Part shown: piece after piece, positions 5,947 to 7,001 of the stretch
Layout: every line of letters starts with the position of its first letter
Position numbering within the stretch: the stretch's first letter is position 1
DNA from: a bacterium
GTDB taxonomy: Bacteria; Patescibacteriota; Microgenomatia; UBA1400; PJMF01
Assembly: GCA_017431585.1 (NCBI GenBank)
Contig: JAFRKU010000052.1
Location: 1 to 7,001 of the forward strand
Direction: 5' to 3'
Length of the DNA: 7,001 nucleotides
Notes under the pieces: generated by a model
What the model saw: only the letters and a program-made list of their open reading frames with translations
Databases searched by the model: none
What the model was told of the DNA's origin: nothing
Position numbers and translations under genes: made by a program

Positions 5947-5955
5947 ATTGTATCA
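5947..5955 (-). promoter_or_regulatory. Extended -10 promoter of parB, leaderless arrangement
   Basis: The minus strand reads TGATACAAT (5955 down to 5947), an extended -10 with five of six matches to TATAAT. It ends 6 bases before the parB ATG. Only a weak -35 (TTGTGC, 5972-5977, 19 bp away) is visible. There is no Shine-Dalgarno between promoter and ATG. Confidence 0.6.
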
Positions 5956-6015
5956 TAAAAAGACGACGCGCGCACAAGCAGTTTGCAAAATGCGTCCGTC
6001 AAAGCGGCAAAGTGA

Positions 6016-6024
6016 TGATATAAT
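6016..6024 (+). promoter_or_regulatory. Extended -10 promoter of the FxLYD-like membrane protein gene
   Basis: TGATATAAT has TGn followed by a perfect TATAAT (6019-6024). No good -35 is visible at 16-18 bp (nearest CCGTCA, 5996-6001). Transcription would start near 6031, at the base of the hairpin that opens the leader. Confidence 0.6.
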
Positions 6025-6031
6025 AACGGTA

Positions 6032-6073
6032 GCTGGCTGGAGCCAGCAGGGACGAACCGGGAATGCAGCCGGT
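6032..6073 (+). promoter_or_regulatory. Structured 5' leader with two hairpins
   Basis: Hairpin 1 has arms GCTGGCT (6032-6038) and AGCCAGC (6041-6047), best drawn as a 6-bp stem with a TGGA loop; it would sit at the very 5' end of the transcript. Hairpin 2 has ACCGG (6056-6060) and CCGGT (6069-6073) around an 8-base loop that contains the upstream in-frame ATG (6063). The Shine-Dalgarno-like GGAAAGGA (6076-6083) follows and stays unpaired. There is no T-run, so neither is a terminator. I could not match it to a riboswitch class I know; mRNA stabilisation or start-site control is possible. Confidence 0.45.
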
Positions 6074-6086
6074 CGGGAAAGGACAC

Positions 6087-6779
6087 ATGAGTGAGCAACC
6101 GCAAAAAAAGGCATCTGGACTGACGATCGCCGGTCTAGTTTTGGCCATCTTGGGCATGGTGGGCAGTTTTGTGCCGCTGCTGAATATTTTGAGTTTGGTG
6201 CTGGTGGTGCTGGCGCTGATTTTCGGGATCATCGGCATGGTGAAAAAAGAAGGTGGGATGGCGATTGCCGCCACGGTGATGAGTGTGATCGCCCTGATTG
6301 TGACCGGAGGCATGTATTACGCGGCCGGCAAAGTGGCGGAAGTGGTGATCACTGACGTGGCCGACAATTGGAACGTGGCCGGTTTGGAGCTGGTGGGCGA
6401 AGCGAGTTTGGATACGAGCACAAATCCGGCAGTGGTAACCGGCACGATTGTCAATCACATGGGCAAAACGGTTAATTTGCCGGTGGTGACTTTCAAGGCC
6501 TTTGATGCAGCCGGGAGCGAATTGAGTTTCGTGTGCGCCGGGGCCTACCCGGGCGAGTTGGCAGCCGAGGCGGAGTGGAATTTTAGCGCTACGTGTGACA
6601 ATGACCAAGCGGTGGCGCCGGATCACGTGGAGCTGTTGGGGACGACTTTTATGTCCAGCGATTTGCTGGAGCGGACAGACGAGCCGCAAACGGTGCCACC
6701 AATGGTGGAAGACAGCGACGAAGTGCCGGCGATGACGCTGGACAACGTGCAAGAGTTGGAGCCGAGCGCGCAACAGTAA
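6087..6779 (+). CDS. Membrane protein with probable FxLYD-like extracytoplasmic domain
   Basis: 230 residues; I do not recognise a named family member. Three hydrophobic segments at about 11-29, 32-51 and 57-78 form the N-terminal half, with a KKEGG turn between the second and third. The pattern SGLTIAGLVLAILG then LNILSLVLVVLALIFGIIGM resembles DUF4190-type small membrane domains. Residues about 98-188 look like a beta-rich FxLYD-type domain: VVTGTIVNHMGKTVNLPVV, then FKAFDAAGSEL, then WNFSATC. Two Cys (150, 170) may form a disulphide outside the cell. The last 35 residues are acidic and probably disordered. I start at ATG 6087 (MSEQPQKKAS), which follows a GGAAAGGA element; an in-frame ATG at 6063 would add 8 residues but lies in a leader hairpin loop. 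The gene is followed after 25 bases by the palindrome cassette. Function unknown. Confidence 0.78.
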   Translation: MSEQPQKKASGLTIAGLVLAILGMVGSFVPLLNILSLVLVVLALIFGIIGMVKKEGGMAIAATVMSVIALIVTGGMYYAAGKVAEVVITDVADNWNVAGLELVGEASLDTSTNPAVVTGTIVNHMGKTVNLPVVTFKAFDAAGSELSFVCAGAYPGELAAEAEWNFSATCDNDQAVAPDHVELLGTTFMSSDLLERTDEPQTVPPMVEDSDEVPAMTLDNVQELEPSAQQ

Positions 6780-6804
6780 CTGACAAATAAAAATGAAAGA
6801 TGCC

Positions 6805-6837
6805 AAACCCGGGAGTAGCTCCCGGGTTTGATGTTTT
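6805..6837 (+). terminator. Intrinsic terminator for the 6087 gene
   Basis: A GC-rich hairpin begins 25 bases after the TAA of the membrane protein gene. It is followed by TTTGATGTTTT on the plus strand. Confidence 0.7.
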
Positions 6838-6844
6838 CTAGGCG

Positions 6845-6880
6845 AAAATGGACACAAAACCCGGGAGTAACTCCCGGGTT
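6845..6880 (-). terminator. Intrinsic terminator for the gene entering from the right
   Basis: Read on the minus strand, the second palindrome of this cassette is followed by TTTTGTGTCCATTTT. It therefore serves leftward transcription coming from the gene at the right edge. Confidence 0.6.
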
Positions 6881-6887
6881 GAGGCCA

Positions 6888-6910
6888 AAGTCGGGAGTTA
6901 CTCCCGGGTT
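6888..6910. repeat. Third, degenerate palindrome
   Basis: The right arm ACTCCCGGGTT (6900-6910) is intact. The left arm reads AAGTCGGGAGT, with the two outer Cs of the standard arm changed to GT at 6890-6891. It lies 8 bases after the second palindrome, has no linker of the standard type, and overlaps the end of the minus-strand reading frame from the right edge. Confidence 0.85.
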
Positions 6911-7001
6911 GCGGGTAAAATTGACTCTTTAGGGGCCGTGACCGTCAGCGCGCCCAGCAGGCCGAAGATGAGGGGTTCCCAGAGCCGCTTCCCGTTGCCC
7001 G
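6898..7001 (-). CDS. C-terminal end of a possible membrane protein (5' end outside window)
   Basis: Read on the minus strand from the right edge, one frame stays open for 33 codons and ends at TAA (6898-6900). The visible peptide includes WEPLIFGLLGALTVTA, which looks like part of a membrane helix followed by a short tail ending ILPATRE. The other two minus-strand frames stop sooner and are less protein-like. The stop lies in the centre of the degenerate palindrome, and the last few residues are encoded by its arm. The gene would converge on the 6087 gene, matching the convergent setting of the first cassette. The fragment is too short to name a family. Confidence 0.42.
   Translation of the reverse strand, partial: GNGKRLWEPLIFGLLGALTVTAPKESILPATRE

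Larger units (their letters stand above)
6805..6881. repeat. Double-palindrome cassette, copy 2
   Basis: Same layout as 248-324. The first palindrome (6805-6829) has 11-bp arms AAACCCGGGAG and CTCCCGGGTTT around TAG. The second (6857-6880) has arms of 11 bp around a central A. The linker (6830-6856) is again 27 bases and matches the linker at 273-299 in 23 of 27 positions. Conservation of linker length and sequence shows that the whole unit was copied, and not just the hairpins. Confidence 0.93.

Noticed and set aside
6135..6857. Open frame of 240 codons on the minus strand opposite the 6087 gene
   Set aside because: His/Arg/Gln-rich antisense translation, starting inside the palindrome cassette. 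The plus-strand gene has clear membrane helices and a start signal.

Overview
This window comes from a bacterial chromosome of roughly balanced base composition. It holds an anaerobic (class III) ribonucleotide reductase operon, a signal peptidase I gene, a ParB gene and two probable membrane-anchored surface proteins of unknown function. The only ribonucleotide reductase visible is the oxygen-sensitive glycyl-radical type, which suggests an anaerobic or fermentative organism. Compact genes, very short leaders, poorly characterised membrane proteins and short intergenic palindromes resemble Patescibacteria (Candidate Phyla Radiation) genomes. That placement is an inference, because no marker gene in the window settles it.

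Layout from left to right. (1) 3-242, plus strand: the C-terminal end of a PAP2-type phosphatase, cut by the window edge. (2) 248-324: a pair of strong palindromic hairpins sharing a linker, sitting between convergent genes and placed to terminate transcription from both sides. (3) 3189 down to 341, minus strand: nrdD and nrdG, overlapping by 4 bases. (4) 3190-3492: a divergent intergenic region carrying a strong sigma-70-like promoter for nrdD and two NrdR-box-like sites exactly 32 bp apart. (5) 3493-4422 and 4442-5014, plus strand: a membrane-anchored protein with two Ig-like modules, then lepB. (6) 5015-5088: a convergent junction without the palindromic hairpins, holding instead five TGT-led units repeated every 11 bp. 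(7) 5940 down to 5089, minus strand: parB, without parA beside it. (8) 5941-6086: divergent promoters, and a 5' leader with two hairpins in front of the next gene. (9) 6087-6779, plus strand: a membrane protein with a probable FxLYD-like extracytoplasmic domain. (10) 6805-6910: a second copy of the paired palindrome plus a third, degenerate hairpin. (11) 6898-7001, minus strand: the C-terminal end of a possible membrane protein whose stop codon lies inside the last palindrome.

Functionally, NrdD and NrdG form one enzyme system: NrdG installs the glycyl radical and NrdD makes deoxynucleotides. The NrdR-like boxes over the promoter indicate standard repression when (d)ATP is plentiful. LepB and the two surface-type proteins point to envelope and secretion work, and ParB to chromosome segregation. 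Two themes recur. Three genes (309-residue Ig-like protein, lepB, parB) have an extended -10 element only 6-7 bases before the ATG and no Shine-Dalgarno, suggesting leaderless mRNAs, while nrdD, nrdG and the 6087 gene have Shine-Dalgarno-like sequences. In addition, a 77-bp double-hairpin cassette occurs at both ends of the window between what appear to be convergent genes.
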